Shown here: piece after piece, positions 37,207 to 46,381 of the stretch
Position numbering within the stretch: the first letter of the stretch is position 1
Layout of the letters: every line of letters begins with the position of its first letter
Assembly: GCF_900460345.1 (NCBI RefSeq)
Contig: NZ_UHHW01000002.1
Span: forward strand, 1,984,001-2,048,000
Length of the DNA: 64,000 bases
Direction: 5' to 3'
DNA from: Trueperella pyogenes
GTDB lineage: Bacteria; Actinomycetota; Actinomycetes; Actinomycetales; Actinomycetaceae
Program-made: the position numbers and the translations under genes
The notes under the pieces: generated by a model
Told to the model about the DNA's origin: nothing
What the model saw: the letters and a program-made list of their open reading frames with translations, nothing else
Database searches by the model: none

Positions 37207-37272
37207 GGTCACCTGCCAGTACAGCGACTCCGCCCACGCGGTAGCCTAGAGGCAACGAGCAAAGGAGTTACC

Positions 37273-38505
37273 GTGCTGGAGCATGCGATTTGGTGGCAGG
37301 TCTATCCTCTTGGCGCGTTCGGCGCTCCGATCCGGGAGGATTGGCTAGACGACGGCGTCGAGCACCGGCTGCGCAAGATCGGGCCGTGGCTGGATTATGT
37401 CCGCGACCTCGGCTGTAACGGCATCCTTTTCGGCCCGCTGTTCGAATCGACCACCCACGGCTACGACACCACAAACCACCTGCGCATTGATCCGAGCCTT
37501 GGCACGAACGAGGACTTCGATTGGCTGGTAGCTGAGTGCCACAGCCGCGGTATCCACATCATCCTCGATGGTGTCTTCAATCATGTAGGCGTGCGCCACC
37601 CGCTCACGGAGGCGGCGCTGCGTGGGGAGCCTTCGCCGGTGCTCATCGCCGCAGACGGTTATCCGCAGCATTGGGAGGGCCACCTGGATCTCGCCGAGTT
37701 GGATCATTCCGATCCGGCCACCGAGGACCTCGTCGTACAAGCGATGGAGTACTGGCTCGAGCGCGGTATCGCGGGTTGGCGCCTCGACGTCGCGTACTCC
37801 GTCCCCACGGATTTTTGGGCTCGCGTCACGGATCGCGTTCGCGCCCGCTTCCCGCATGCGGTCTTCGTCGGCGAAATTATCCACGGCGATTATCTCAGAC
37901 TCATCGACGACGGCCACCTCGCCTCCGCCACCCAGTACGAGCTGTGGAAGGCCATATGGTCCGCGGTCAATGACCGCAATCTGTGGGAGCTGGCTCATGC
38001 GCTCGAGCGGCACCAGGCTTTTTCTGAGCAGCACATGTTGCAGACGTTCGTGGGCAATCACGACGTCACTCGCATCGCTTCCGTCATTGGCGACGACGGC
38101 GCCGCCATCGCAGCCTCTATCCTGTTTTCGCTTCCGGGGATCCCGTCGGTTTATCAGGGCGATGAGCAGGCCTTTCGCGGGGAGAAGGGCGAGGGGCGGG
38201 CTTCGGATGACCAGATTCGTGCTACCCTGCCGGCGTCGCCAGCGGATCTGGGCGAGTTCGGGTGGTGGATGTATCGGCATTACCAGAGGCTTATCGCTGC
38301 ACGACGTCGTCACCCCTGGCTCGTCGACGCCCGCGTGGAAGTGGGTGAGAAGGCCAACGAACGGCTGGTTTATCGCGTCATCGCCCGCGAAGGCGGAAAT
38401 CTGGGGCAGGGTTCGCTCACGGTGTCGATCGATCTGACCGTGCCGTCGGTATGTTTACAGTTCGACGACGGCGACACCCTCACCTACACCGGACCGCGGC
38501 CATAA
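37273..38505 (+). CDS. GH13 alpha-amylase family glycosidase
   Basis: A 410-residue (beta/alpha)8 glycosidase. The four GH13 regions are DGVFNHVG, GWRLDVAYSV (nucleophile Asp), FVGEIIHGDY (acid/base Glu) and FVGNHDVTRI (transition-state Asp). The protein is short, cytoplasmic (no signal peptide) and has only a small C-terminal beta part. It probably acts on small alpha-glucans or disaccharides; the exact substrate is not clear. Start 37273 is a GTG behind AAAGGAG. Confidence 0.88.
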   Translation: MLEHAIWWQVYPLGAFGAPIREDWLDDGVEHRLRKIGPWLDYVRDLGCNGILFGPLFESTTHGYDTTNHLRIDPSLGTNEDFDWLVAECHSRGIHIILDGVFNHVGVRHPLTEAALRGEPSPVLIAADGYPQHWEGHLDLAELDHSDPATEDLVVQAMEYWLERGIAGWRLDVAYSVPTDFWARVTDRVRARFPHAVFVGEIIHGDYLRLIDDGHLASATQYELWKAIWSAVNDRNLWELAHALERHQAFSEQHMLQTFVGNHDVTRIASVIGDDGAAIAASILFSLPGIPSVYQGDEQAFRGEKGEGRASDDQIRATLPASPADLGEFGWWMYRHYQRLIAARRRHPWLVDARVEVGEKANERLVYRVIAREGGNLGQGSLTVSIDLTVPSVCLQFDDGDTLTYTGPRP

Positions 38506-38565
38506 CTTCTGCAAAATCGGCTGTATATGCGATCGAACCCGACCAACCTCGTGAATCCGCAGGGG

Positions 38566-39291
38566 TTAGGGACGTCGACACTCGCTAATTTCGACCTGGC
38601 ACACGCCCGGATGGCGCAGAGGCAGCAGTTCCCCGTTGGCGTTTGGGCCGTATGCGCATTCCGTGATGCGTTCGACGAGGCCGGCGTGCATCTGGCAGAT
38701 CAACGGGTCGACTGTGCCGTCGCGCGTCGCAAATGGGCACGAGCGCAGGTCGATGACGCGCGGATTCGTCTTGTTGATCGCAGCTGCGGTGCCGAGCGAG
38801 GTAAACAAGACACGCATTTGAGAGATGCGGGCATCGATATCGATTTTGGCCTGCACCTGCGGATCCATACAAGCGTCCGCCTGCAATTCAGTGATGACTT
38901 GATCGCCCCAGGCGCGCCCGATGCGGCGGGCTTCGGCGTCGGGATCGTCGAAGGCACCGCGCAAGGTTCCGCAGAAGAGGTGGGCGAGTTCGACCATCTG
39001 GGCGGCGGCGAAGGCCGCGCTATCGGGTGCGAGGGCGAAGTACCCCCACGACGGGCGGCCGCGCCCGCTTCTGCGCAGGACCTGGCGGTCGATTAACTGC
39101 ATCTGCATGAGGGAGTCGAGGGTGGTACGTACCGAGTTTGAGTGCAGTTTGAGAGATTTGGAGAGCTCAGTGACGGTGACGGGATCAGTGGATTTGGATA
39201 TTTCGGTGAGCATTGTTTGTTGCGCTGGGGAGAGCGCAGCGATGGCGGCATAGATCGCTCCCGCGTGGGTAGGAGCCGGGTTGCCCGTCAT
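38566..39291 (-). CDS. HTH regulator with SufR-like cysteine cluster
   Basis: From ATG 39291 behind AAGGAG this is a 241-residue regulator. The N-terminal winged helix (VTVTELSKSLKLHSNSVRTTLDSLMQMQLIDRQVLRRSGRGRPSW) is like DeoR/ArsR-type SufR proteins. The C-terminal half has Cys185, 199, 212 and 231 in RSCPFATRDG, LICQMHAGLVERITEC and HPGVCQV, recalling the C-x12-C-x13-C-x14-C Fe-S site of SufR, though the spacing here is 13, 12 and 18. It is divergent from moaA, so it may control cofactor synthesis in response to redox, NO or iron. This role is inferred. Confidence 0.78.
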   Translation of the reverse strand: MTGNPAPTHAGAIYAAIAALSPAQQTMLTEISKSTDPVTVTELSKSLKLHSNSVRTTLDSLMQMQLIDRQVLRRSGRGRPSWGYFALAPDSAAFAAAQMVELAHLFCGTLRGAFDDPDAEARRIGRAWGDQVITELQADACMDPQVQAKIDIDARISQMRVLFTSLGTAAAINKTNPRVIDLRSCPFATRDGTVDPLICQMHAGLVERITECAYGPNANGELLPLRHPGVCQVEISECRRP

Positions 39292-39504
39292 AACTTTCTC
39301 CTTCTCAGAGGCTGCAAACCCCGTCGTTTTTAGGATTCGATCCAGAATCACACATATACACAGCATTCTAGGCCAAAGGAAAGCGGGCTTATCGCACAAA
39401 CGGCCCGAATTTTGCACATAATTGCACCCTGCTGTGTTGAACTCGCACAGGCCAAAACGTAACGTGGATTCGTCGGTACTCGATGAGACGTGGGCGTGAG
39501 GATT

Positions 39505-40539
39505 ATGAGTCAGACATTCGCTGAAGCGCTGGTTTTGCGCGACCAGTGGGGTCGCGTGGCTCGCGATCTACGCATTTCGCTCACGGATCGGTGCAATTTG
39601 CGCTGTTCGTATTGTATGCCTCCCGAGGGCTTGGCTTGGCTCCCCTCGGAGGATACGCTCACCGACGCCGAGGTCATGCGCCTCATGCGCGTCGGCGTCG
39701 AGCTGTTGGGTATCGAAGAAATCCGTTTTACGGGCGGTGAGCCGCTCTTGCGCAGATCTCTCGCGGAGATCGTGAGGTTTGGCGCGGGCCTGGTGACGGC
39801 GTCGGGGCGTAAGCCAGAGATGTCGTTGACGACGAACGCCCTCGGCCTGGACAAGCGCGCGACGGCGCTGGCGGAGGCGGGGCTCGACCGGGTGAATGTG
39901 TCGATGGACTCGGTGGACCCTGACATTTACCACCACATCGCTCACCGCGACCGCCTGGAATCCGTGTTTGCCGGAATCCGCGCCGCGTTCGCCGCGGGGC
40001 TGACGCCGGTGAAGGTGAATGCGGTGGCCATGCGGGGTGTCAACGACGCCGGTTTGCGCGACTTGTTGCGTTACTGCCTGCGAGCCGGTGCGCAGCTGCG
40101 GATTATTGAGCATATGCCGCTTGGCCCGCGGGAGACGTGGTCGCGGGAGAATATGGTGCCGCAGGACGAGATTCTCGACTACCTGGGCGCGGAGTTTGAG
40201 CTGACGCCGCTGGTCGGGGACCCGTCGGCGCCAGCGAAGCTGTGGAGCGTGGCGCCGGGAATAGATCACCCGGGCGGCTCAGTGGGCATCATTGCGTCGG
40301 TGACCAAGCCGTTCTGTGCAGACTGCGATCGAACGAGGCTGACCGCCGACGGCCAGATCCGCAACTGCCTTTTTGCCCGCACAGAGACGGATTTGCGCGG
40401 TCCGATGCGCTCCGGCGTCGACGACGACGAGCTCGCCCGCCTGTGGGCCGACGCCATGTGGGAGAAGAAGCCAGGTCACGGGATTGACGACCCAGAGTTC
40501 GTCCAGCCCGCGCGCTATATGTCCGAAATTGGCGGTTAA
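39505..40539 (+). CDS. moaA: GTP 3',8-cyclase MoaA
   Basis: A radical SAM enzyme for the first step of molybdenum cofactor synthesis, GTP to cyclic pyranopterin precursor (with MoaC). From ATG 39505 it has 344 residues: the SAM cluster CNLRCSYC (Cys30, 34, 37), GGEPLLR, a second C-terminal cluster CADCDRTRLTADGQIRNC, and the C-terminal Gly-Gly needed for activity. An earlier GTG at 39490 is possible but has no better ribosome site. It opens the Moco island. Confidence 0.95.
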   Translation: MSQTFAEALVLRDQWGRVARDLRISLTDRCNLRCSYCMPPEGLAWLPSEDTLTDAEVMRLMRVGVELLGIEEIRFTGGEPLLRRSLAEIVRFGAGLVTASGRKPEMSLTTNALGLDKRATALAEAGLDRVNVSMDSVDPDIYHHIAHRDRLESVFAGIRAAFAAGLTPVKVNAVAMRGVNDAGLRDLLRYCLRAGAQLRIIEHMPLGPRETWSRENMVPQDEILDYLGAEFELTPLVGDPSAPAKLWSVAPGIDHPGGSVGIIASVTKPFCADCDRTRLTADGQIRNCLFARTETDLRGPMRSGVDDDELARLWADAMWEKKPGHGIDDPEFVQPARYMSEIGG

Positions 40540-40550
40540 CAGCGCGGCAG

Positions 40551-40610
40551 GGTGCTGCGCTGCTCACCCCGCCCGGTTCCGGTGCTGCGCTGCTCGCCCC
40601 GCCCGGTTTC
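40551..40610. repeat. 30-bp tandem duplication
   Basis: Two 30-bp units, 40551-40580 and 40581-40610, both beginning GGTGCTGCGCTGCTC and differing at two positions. The second runs into inverted-repeat copy B. Confidence 0.85.
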
Positions 40611-40686
40611 TCAGTACTTAACGCCGGTCGTCGTCCCCATAAACGCCGTTTATGGCACCGAGGAACGTCGCAAGGTACTGAGAAAC
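40606..40686. repeat. Dispersed inverted-repeat element, copy B
   Basis: GTTTCTCAGTACTT and AAGGTACTGAGAAAC form the ends of an 81-bp inverted repeat. A second palindrome, CATAAAC-GCC-GTTTATG, lies at 40638-40654. It is between moaA and the converging moaE. Four GC-rich repeats of about 10 bp (CCGGCGCACAG-like) follow at 40696-40745. Confidence 0.85.
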
Positions 40687-40761
40687 TAGAGTTGGCCGGC
40701 GCACAGCCGGCGCACAGCCGGGCACAGCCAAGCGCAGCCGGGCACGCCCGCAACCAACGCA

Positions 40762-41187
40762 CTACGCCGAGCCGACCCACTCATGCGTACCATCAGTAAA
40801 GATTTGGCGCTTCCACACCGGCAGCTTCTCTTTGACCGTGTCCACCACGTCCGCGATAGCGGCGAAGGACTGCGCGCGATGCGGGCTCGCCACGACGGCG
40901 ACCATCGCCAACTCCCCGATCGCGAGCTCGCCCACGCGATGCACCACTGCCACCCGGCATTCGGGATGGCGCTGCGCCACTTCGGCTGCCACCTCGTCAA
41001 CTACCTGCGCAGCGGAGGGATGGCAGCTGTATTCGATGCCGGTGACGCCGCGCCCGTCGTCGTGGTTGCGGACGATTCCTTCGAAGACGACGAGGGCGCC
41101 GGCGGCGTCGTTGCGGATGGAGTCGGCGATCGTGGGGGTATCGAGTGGGGTGTCTTGCACGCCGGTCAGGCCGATGCGTTCATTCAT
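40762..41187 (-). CDS. moaE: Molybdopterin synthase catalytic subunit
   Basis: From ATG 41187 behind GGAGG, 141 residues. MoaE moves sulfur from the MoaD thiocarboxylate to the pyranopterin to make molybdopterin. Conserved features are RNHDDGRGV, LEYSC-like IEYSCHPSA, HRVGELAIGE and KEKLPVWKRQ with both active-site lysines. The matching MoaD is 14 kb away (55374-55634). It converges on moaA and diverges from moaC. Confidence 0.93.
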   Translation of the reverse strand: MNERIGLTGVQDTPLDTPTIADSIRNDAAGALVVFEGIVRNHDDGRGVTGIEYSCHPSAAQVVDEVAAEVAQRHPECRVAVVHRVGELAIGELAMVAVVASPHRAQSFAAIADVVDTVKEKLPVWKRQIFTDGTHEWVGSA

Positions 41188-41274
41188 AAGTCCTCCGAGG
41201 CTCGCTAGTTCGGTGCCGCCGAAAACACTAGCATGGGTGTGTTGGCTCCGCGATGGCACTGGGAAAGGACTCTT

Positions 41275-41772
41275 ATGGAACTGACTCACCTAAATTCTGC
41301 TGGCGAGGTCTGGATGGTGGACGTGACGGGGAAGGAGCCGACTGTGCGTTCCGCGAGTGCGCAGGCGAAGGTGGTGTGCTCGCCCGCGGTGATGAGGGCG
41401 TTGCGCGAGGGCACGGTTCCGAAGGGCGACGTCCTGGCGGTGGCTCGCGTGGCCGGAATTGCGGCGGCGAAGAAGGTGCCGGACCTGCTCCCTCTCGCGC
41501 ATACGATTGGTGTGCATGGCGCGCAGGTGGCGGTGTCGCTGGAGGCTGACCACGTGCTCATCCGCACCACAGTTCGCACGGCGGATCGCACGGGGGTGGA
41601 GATGGAGGCGTTGACGGCGGCGTCGGTGGCGGCGCTGGCGGTGGTGGATATGGTCAAGGGCGTGGATCGTTCGGCCATGATCACCGACCTGCTCATTACT
41701 GCAAAGTCCGGCGGCCGCTCCGGTACGTGGGAGCGTCCCGGTTTCGAGTCCGACCATTCAATCGACGCTTAA
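41275..41772 (+). CDS. moaC: Cyclic pyranopterin monophosphate synthase
   Basis: From ATG 41275, 165 residues. MoaC converts the MoaA product to cyclic pyranopterin monophosphate. It has KKVPDLLPLAHTIGV (substrate-binding Lys and His), TGVEMEALTAASVAAL and VVDMVKGVDR, all conserved in the family. It lies 9 bases before moeA and forms an operon with it. Confidence 0.94.
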   Translation: MELTHLNSAGEVWMVDVTGKEPTVRSASAQAKVVCSPAVMRALREGTVPKGDVLAVARVAGIAAAKKVPDLLPLAHTIGVHGAQVAVSLEADHVLIRTTVRTADRTGVEMEALTAASVAALAVVDMVKGVDRSAMITDLLITAKSGGRSGTWERPGFESDHSIDA

Positions 41773-41781
41773 GGAGTTCTC

Positions 41782-43038
41782 ATGCCTGTCACTCCGGAGG
41801 ATTATCTCGCCGCCGCCGTCGCCCATCTTCGGCCTGCCCGCCTCGACACCGAGTCCGTCCCGCTTTTTGACGCGCTTGGACGCACCCTCGCCAACGACGC
41901 CGTAGCTCGGCTTTCCGTCCCGCCCTTCGACAACTCGGCCATGGACGGTTTTGCCGTGCGGGTGGAGGATGCGGCGGGTGAGGAGCCGTGGACTTTCGCG
42001 GTGATCGCGGAGATCGCGGCAGGCTCGGTCGGCCAAAATTCTGCGCACGATGCCTGTTCCGCGCATGACGGCGCGCCCGCCCTTCCCCAGGCTGCCCGCA
42101 TCATGACCGGCGCCCCGGTGCCTGCCTGGGCGGATGCGGTGGTGAAGGTGGAGGACACGGATGCCCCAGCTGGAGCCTCCGAGTTGCCCGACACCGTCAC
42201 CATTCACGCCACCCCACAGCCCGGCCAGAATATCCGCCGGGCGGGCGAGGACCTCGTGGCTGGAGCGCTCGCATTGCCGTCCGGGGCGGTGCTCGGCGCA
42301 CGCTCGCTTTCGGCGCTCGCTTCGGTCGGCTTTGGCGAGGTGGAGGTGGTGCGCCGCCCGCGCGTGGCGGTGATCGCCACCGGTTCGGAGCTGGCTGCTC
42401 CTGGTGAGACGCTTGAGCCAGGCATGATCCCGGACTCGAACTCCGCGCTCATTTCGGGGCTGGTGCGCGAGGCTGGCGGCGAGCCGGTTGTGGTGCGCAC
42501 GGTCGCCGACACCGCCGACGCTTTCGGCCAGGCCCTCGTCAGCGCCGATGCGCTCGGCGCTCGGCCGGATCTCATCGTCACTTCCGGGGGCGTCTCGATG
42601 GGCGCCTTCGACCCGGTCAAGGAATACGGGCTCACCCGCGGCTGGACCTTCGAAAAGGTGGCGATGCAGCCTGGCAAACCGCAAGGTCACGGGCTTAGCC
42701 CGGCCGGCGTGCCGGTCATGTGTCTGCCGGGAAATCCGGTCTCGGTTGCGGTGTCCTTCCGGCTTTTCGTCCGCCCGTTGCTGGCGCTCCTGCTTGGCCA
42801 GCCCCACGACGCCGCCCGGCGCCTTCTACCCGCAGGCGCGGCATGGAAGAGCCCTGCGGGTCGGCGGCAATATGTGGCCGCGAAGGTGGTACGGGACGGA
42901 GCCGTTGTTCCTGTGCACGAGTTGGGTTCGGGCTCGCATCTGGTGGCGTCGCTGCATTATGCCGAGGTGCTCGCGGTCGTCCCGGCAGACAAAGAGGAGG
43001 TCCACCCAGGGGACCTCCTCGACGTGTTGACGCTCTAG
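41782..43038 (+). CDS. moeA: Molybdopterin molybdenumtransferase
   Basis: A 418-residue MoeA, which inserts molybdate into adenylated molybdopterin. Domain order is as in the family: N-terminal region with FDNSAMDGFAVR, a central part with GQNIRRAGEDL, the MPT-binding domain (TGSELAAPGETLEPGMIPDSN and TSGGVSMG) and the C-terminal domain with CLPGNPVSVAVSF. It follows moaC directly. Confidence 0.95.
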   Translation: MPVTPEDYLAAAVAHLRPARLDTESVPLFDALGRTLANDAVARLSVPPFDNSAMDGFAVRVEDAAGEEPWTFAVIAEIAAGSVGQNSAHDACSAHDGAPALPQAARIMTGAPVPAWADAVVKVEDTDAPAGASELPDTVTIHATPQPGQNIRRAGEDLVAGALALPSGAVLGARSLSALASVGFGEVEVVRRPRVAVIATGSELAAPGETLEPGMIPDSNSALISGLVREAGGEPVVVRTVADTADAFGQALVSADALGARPDLIVTSGGVSMGAFDPVKEYGLTRGWTFEKVAMQPGKPQGHGLSPAGVPVMCLPGNPVSVAVSFRLFVRPLLALLLGQPHDAARRLLPAGAAWKSPAGRRQYVAAKVVRDGAVVPVHELGSGSHLVASLHYAEVLAVVPADKEEVHPGDLLDVLTL

Positions 43039-43055
43039 TGTCAGTGCTGGTGACC

Positions 43056-43547
43056 TCAGTGATCGCCGCCGCGCATCTGTTCAACGGCGTGCGGGAGGAT
43101 CGGCAGCACGACTTCCATGCCGTCCTCGACTCCCCCGACCGAGCCGGGCAGGTTGATGACGAGGGTACGGTTGCGTCCCATGACCATGACGCCGGCGCGC
43201 CCGCGCGAAAGCATCGCGCTCGGGATGCCTTTCTGGATGCCGTGGAGGCGGATCGCTTCGGGAATGCCGGGGATGTCGAATCGCAGGAGCGGATCCATTG
43301 CGCGGACGGTGTAGTCTTGTGGGGTGATGCCGGTTCCGCCGGTGGTGATCACGACGTCGACCTCGTCGTAGGCGACGGTTTGGACTGCTTCGGCGATGAC
43401 TCGGACGTCGTCGTGGACTATGGCTGTTTCGATGACCTCGATGCCGGCCTCTTCGAGGAGGCGCACGGCGGTCGGGCCGGAGACGTCTTCGCGCAGGCCT
43501 TGTGCGCTTCGGTCGGAGACGGTGATAACGGCAGCTTTGATATCCAT
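43056..43547 (-). CDS. mogA: Molybdopterin adenylyltransferase (MogA/MoaB family)
   Basis: A 163-residue protein with VITTGGTGITPQDYT, the acidic residue pattern around it, and NLPGSVGGVEDGM. It adenylates molybdopterin before MoeA acts. It converges on moeA and diverges from modA, so it shares the 82-base promoter region with molybdate uptake genes. A TATAAT sequence lies there at 43556-43561 on the plus strand, though spacing to a -35 box is poor. Confidence 0.92.
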   Translation of the reverse strand: MDIKAAVITVSDRSAQGLREDVSGPTAVRLLEEAGIEVIETAIVHDDVRVIAEAVQTVAYDEVDVVITTGGTGITPQDYTVRAMDPLLRFDIPGIPEAIRLHGIQKGIPSAMLSRGRAGVMVMGRNRTLVINLPGSVGGVEDGMEVVLPILPHAVEQMRGGDH

Positions 43548-43628
43548 AGCATCACTATAATCTAGGTAAAAAATTAGTCAAGAAAATGCCGGATATTGGC
43601 ATGAGTCCATTACTCGCAGGGGGGGATT

Positions 43629-44396
43629 ATGTTTCGCAAGATCGCCGCGTTAGCCATGCTCGCTCTCGGCCTCGCCGCGTGCTCGACTGGGGCGTCTGGC
43701 AGATCCGCGTCCGCCGACGGCGGTGAGCTCACTGTCTTCGCCGCTGCCTCGCTCAACGCCGCCTTCCCGGAGATTGCCGAGCGAGTCTTCGCTGCCGACT
43801 ACCCGCACACGAAAGTCAATTTTTCCTTCGAGGGCTCGTCTTCCTTGGCGGAAAAGATCCTGGCTGGCGCTCCCGCCGACGTCTTTGCCTCGGCAAACAC
43901 GAAGAACATGGACAAGGTCGCCAGCCTCGCCGTCGCGCCCGCCGAGTTCACGAAGAATACGCTTCGCCTCATCGTCCCCGCCGGAAACCCGGCAAGCGTC
44001 ACAGATCTGGCTTCGGCGAGCGCGGCGAAGCTGGTGGTGTGTGCCCCGCAGGTGCCGTGCGGGGCGGCGACGGCCAAGCTCGAGCAACACCTCGGCGTCG
44101 AGATCAGGCCCGTCTCACAGGAGCAGTCTGTGACCGACGTACGCACGAAAGTGGAGACCGGGGAAGCCGACGCCGGGTTGGTCTACCTCACGGATGCGCT
44201 ACTGGCCGGAGAGCGCGTGCAGGTGGTGGACGTACCCCGGATCACCGATGTGGGCACGTCCTATATGCTCGCCACGCTCGCCGAGGCACCTAGTCCGGAG
44301 GCAGCCAGAGCTTTTGTCGATGCGGTTAGGTCCCCTCGAGGTCAGGAGATCCTGGCCAAGCACGGGTTCGGCACGGGAGAGGGCGAAAAGCGATGA
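43629..44396 (+). CDS. modA: Molybdate-binding lipoprotein ModA
   Basis: A 255-residue periplasmic-type binding protein with lipobox LAAC (about residue 18), so it is tethered outside the membrane. VFAAASLNAAF and FSFEGSSSLAEKI carry the residues that bind the tetrahedral oxyanion, and DAGLVYLTDAL is typical of ModA. It overlaps the modBC gene by ATGA. Start 43629 follows GGGGGGA. Confidence 0.94.
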   Translation: MFRKIAALAMLALGLAACSTGASGRSASADGGELTVFAAASLNAAFPEIAERVFAADYPHTKVNFSFEGSSSLAEKILAGAPADVFASANTKNMDKVASLAVAPAEFTKNTLRLIVPAGNPASVTDLASASAAKLVVCAPQVPCGAATAKLEQHLGVEIRPVSQEQSVTDVRTKVETGEADAGLVYLTDALLAGERVQVVDVPRITDVGTSYMLATLAEAPSPEAARAFVDAVRSPRGQEILAKHGFGTGEGEKR

Positions 44397-46288
44397 GGCT
44401 GCGCGCGATCCCCACGGGCTTCTGGCTCCCGGCGAGCATGGCACTCGTCATGCTCACGCTGCCGCTGATCGGCATGGCCTCGCGCGTGCCGTGGGGCCAA
44501 CTCGGGCCGATTCTTTCCTCCGAGGCCTCCGCCGCCGCACTCCTGCTCTCCCTGCGCACTGGCGCCATCTCCACCGCGGCATGCCTCCTGGTGGGCACGC
44601 CACTGGCGCTGATCCTGGCGCGCGCCGCCGAGCTGCCCCGCCGACCCTGGTGGCTCACGCCGTTGCGCGCGCTCGTGTTGGTCCCGCTGGTCATGCCGCC
44701 GGTGGTGGCGGGCCTGGCTCTGCTCGTGACCTTCGGTCGGCGCGGTCTCCTCGGCCCGGCCTTGGAGGTGGCCGGGCTGCAGATTCCATTCACGACGACG
44801 GCAGTGATCCTCGCCCAGGTCTTCGTCTCCTTGCCCTTCTTGGTGATGACGGTCGAGGGCGGCGCGCGGGCCGCCGGCTCCGATCTTGAGCACGCCGCTC
44901 AAGGCCTGGGGGCGAGCAAGTGGGTGCAGTTCAGCCGGATCACGTTGCCTGTTTTGGCGCCGTCGGTGGCCTCGGGCGCGGCGCTGGCCTTTGCCCGTTC
45001 GCTCGGCGAATTCGGCGCCACGATCACCTTTGCCGGTTCCATGCAAGGCGTGACCCGCACGCTGCCCCTCGAGGTCTACCTCCAACGCGAGCAGGATCCC
45101 GACGCCGCCCTCGCCCTCGCCCTCCTCCTGATCATCATTGCGCTGCTCGTCACGGCCGTCACTACGGCTATAGAAGCACGAAACGGGCGCCGCACGGAGG
45201 TCAACGACGTCGCCGAGCAACCCACCGCGCCGGTTGAGGTGACGCGAGTGAGCCACCCGCCGGTCGGTTTCTCATTGCGCGCCGACGTGCCCGAGCGGGG
45301 TGTGGACTACGAACTCACGGGCCGACCTGGGGAGACGATCGCGCTGATCGGCCCCAACGGCTCGGGCAAATCGACGGGCGTACGGCTCCTGGCCGGGGAC
45401 ATCACGAGCCCGCAGTCGCGTGTGGACAGGCCGTCCGCGGTGGGCTTCCTGGACCAGTCGCCGTCGTTGTTTGCGCACATGTCCGTGCTCGACAACGTCG
45501 CTTTTGGGCCGCGCTGCGCGGGCATGGCGAAAGACGCCGCACGGGAGCGGGCGCTCGCGGAGCTGGCTGGAGTCGGGCTGGCGGGGCTCGCCGAGCGCTC
45601 GCCGCGTGAGATTTCCGGCGGGCAGGCGCAGCGCGTGGCGCTGGCTCGCGTGCTGGCGGTGGACCCGCAACTGTTGCTGCTTGATGAGCCTTTCGCGGCG
45701 CTCGACCGTTCGGCCGCCGCGCAGCTGCGCGCAATCATCGCCACACGCGCCCGCGACATCACCACGGTGCTGATCACGCACGATCTCGTGGACGCCGTGA
45801 CTCTCGCCGACCGCGTTGCGGTGCTCGACGCCGGTCGGCTGGTGTCGCTCGAACCGCTGCAAGCGGCCTTGCACAGGCCGGCCACCCCGTTTGTGGCCAG
45901 CTTCGCCGGGGTGAATATGCAGTTCGGTACCCTAGGTGGCGCGGGGCTCCAGGTTGGGGGCGTAACGTTCCAAGGCGTGACCGACGGCCTGGGCGAGGGC
46001 GAGCCGGGCGCCGCCGTCTTCGAGCCGACGGCGGTATCCTTGCGCCGCGAGCGCGCGCACGGTTCTCCGCGTAACGTGTTCGAGGCGCGGGTGCGCGACA
46101 TTCGCGCAGACGCGCTGGGCGCGACGGTCGAACTCGACATCGGTTCGGGCCGGCCACTGTATGCCACGATCACCGCGGCCGCCGTGGCCGAGCTCGGGGT
46201 CGACGTCGGCACTGTGTTGTTTGCCGAGGTCAAAGCGGTACAGGTGCGGCTCATTCCCACCCCGAACCATTCAGCTACGGGCAATTAG
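44393..46288 (+). CDS. modBC: Fused molybdate ABC permease-ATPase (ModB-ModC)
   Basis: One 631-residue chain combines the ModB permease (about residues 1-260, EFGATITFAGSMQG following the family EAA loop) and the ModC ATPase with Walker A IGPNGSGKST, signature ISGGQAQRVALARVL, Walker B LLLLDEPFAALD and the switch TTVLITHDLVDA. A C-terminal Mop/TOBE-like domain (ARVRDIRADALGATVELDIG) follows. ModB and ModC are usually separate; here the ATPase starts with a shortened first strand after a linker rich in polar residues. The three functions of molybdate import are thus in two genes. Confidence 0.92.
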   Translation: MRLRAIPTGFWLPASMALVMLTLPLIGMASRVPWGQLGPILSSEASAAALLLSLRTGAISTAACLLVGTPLALILARAAELPRRPWWLTPLRALVLVPLVMPPVVAGLALLVTFGRRGLLGPALEVAGLQIPFTTTAVILAQVFVSLPFLVMTVEGGARAAGSDLEHAAQGLGASKWVQFSRITLPVLAPSVASGAALAFARSLGEFGATITFAGSMQGVTRTLPLEVYLQREQDPDAALALALLLIIIALLVTAVTTAIEARNGRRTEVNDVAEQPTAPVEVTRVSHPPVGFSLRADVPERGVDYELTGRPGETIALIGPNGSGKSTGVRLLAGDITSPQSRVDRPSAVGFLDQSPSLFAHMSVLDNVAFGPRCAGMAKDAARERALAELAGVGLAGLAERSPREISGGQAQRVALARVLAVDPQLLLLDEPFAALDRSAAAQLRAIIATRARDITTVLITHDLVDAVTLADRVAVLDAGRLVSLEPLQAALHRPATPFVASFAGVNMQFGTLGGAGLQVGGVTFQGVTDGLGEGEPGAAVFEPTAVSLRRERAHGSPRNVFEARVRDIRADALGATVELDIGSGRPLYATITAAAVAELGVDVGTVLFAEVKAVQVRLIPTPNHSATGN

Positions 46289-46381
46289 TCCTACTAAACC
46301 CTACTCTGAATGCTCAGTGGTTGTTATAATGGACGAAGCACCACCCGATATCCGGATGGGAAGAACCCGAAAGGATTCGAC

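Noticed and set aside
39292-39504. Molybdenum cofactor riboswitch before moaA
   Set aside because: No long structured leader that matches the known Moco RNA; the region fits a divergent promoter with an operator.
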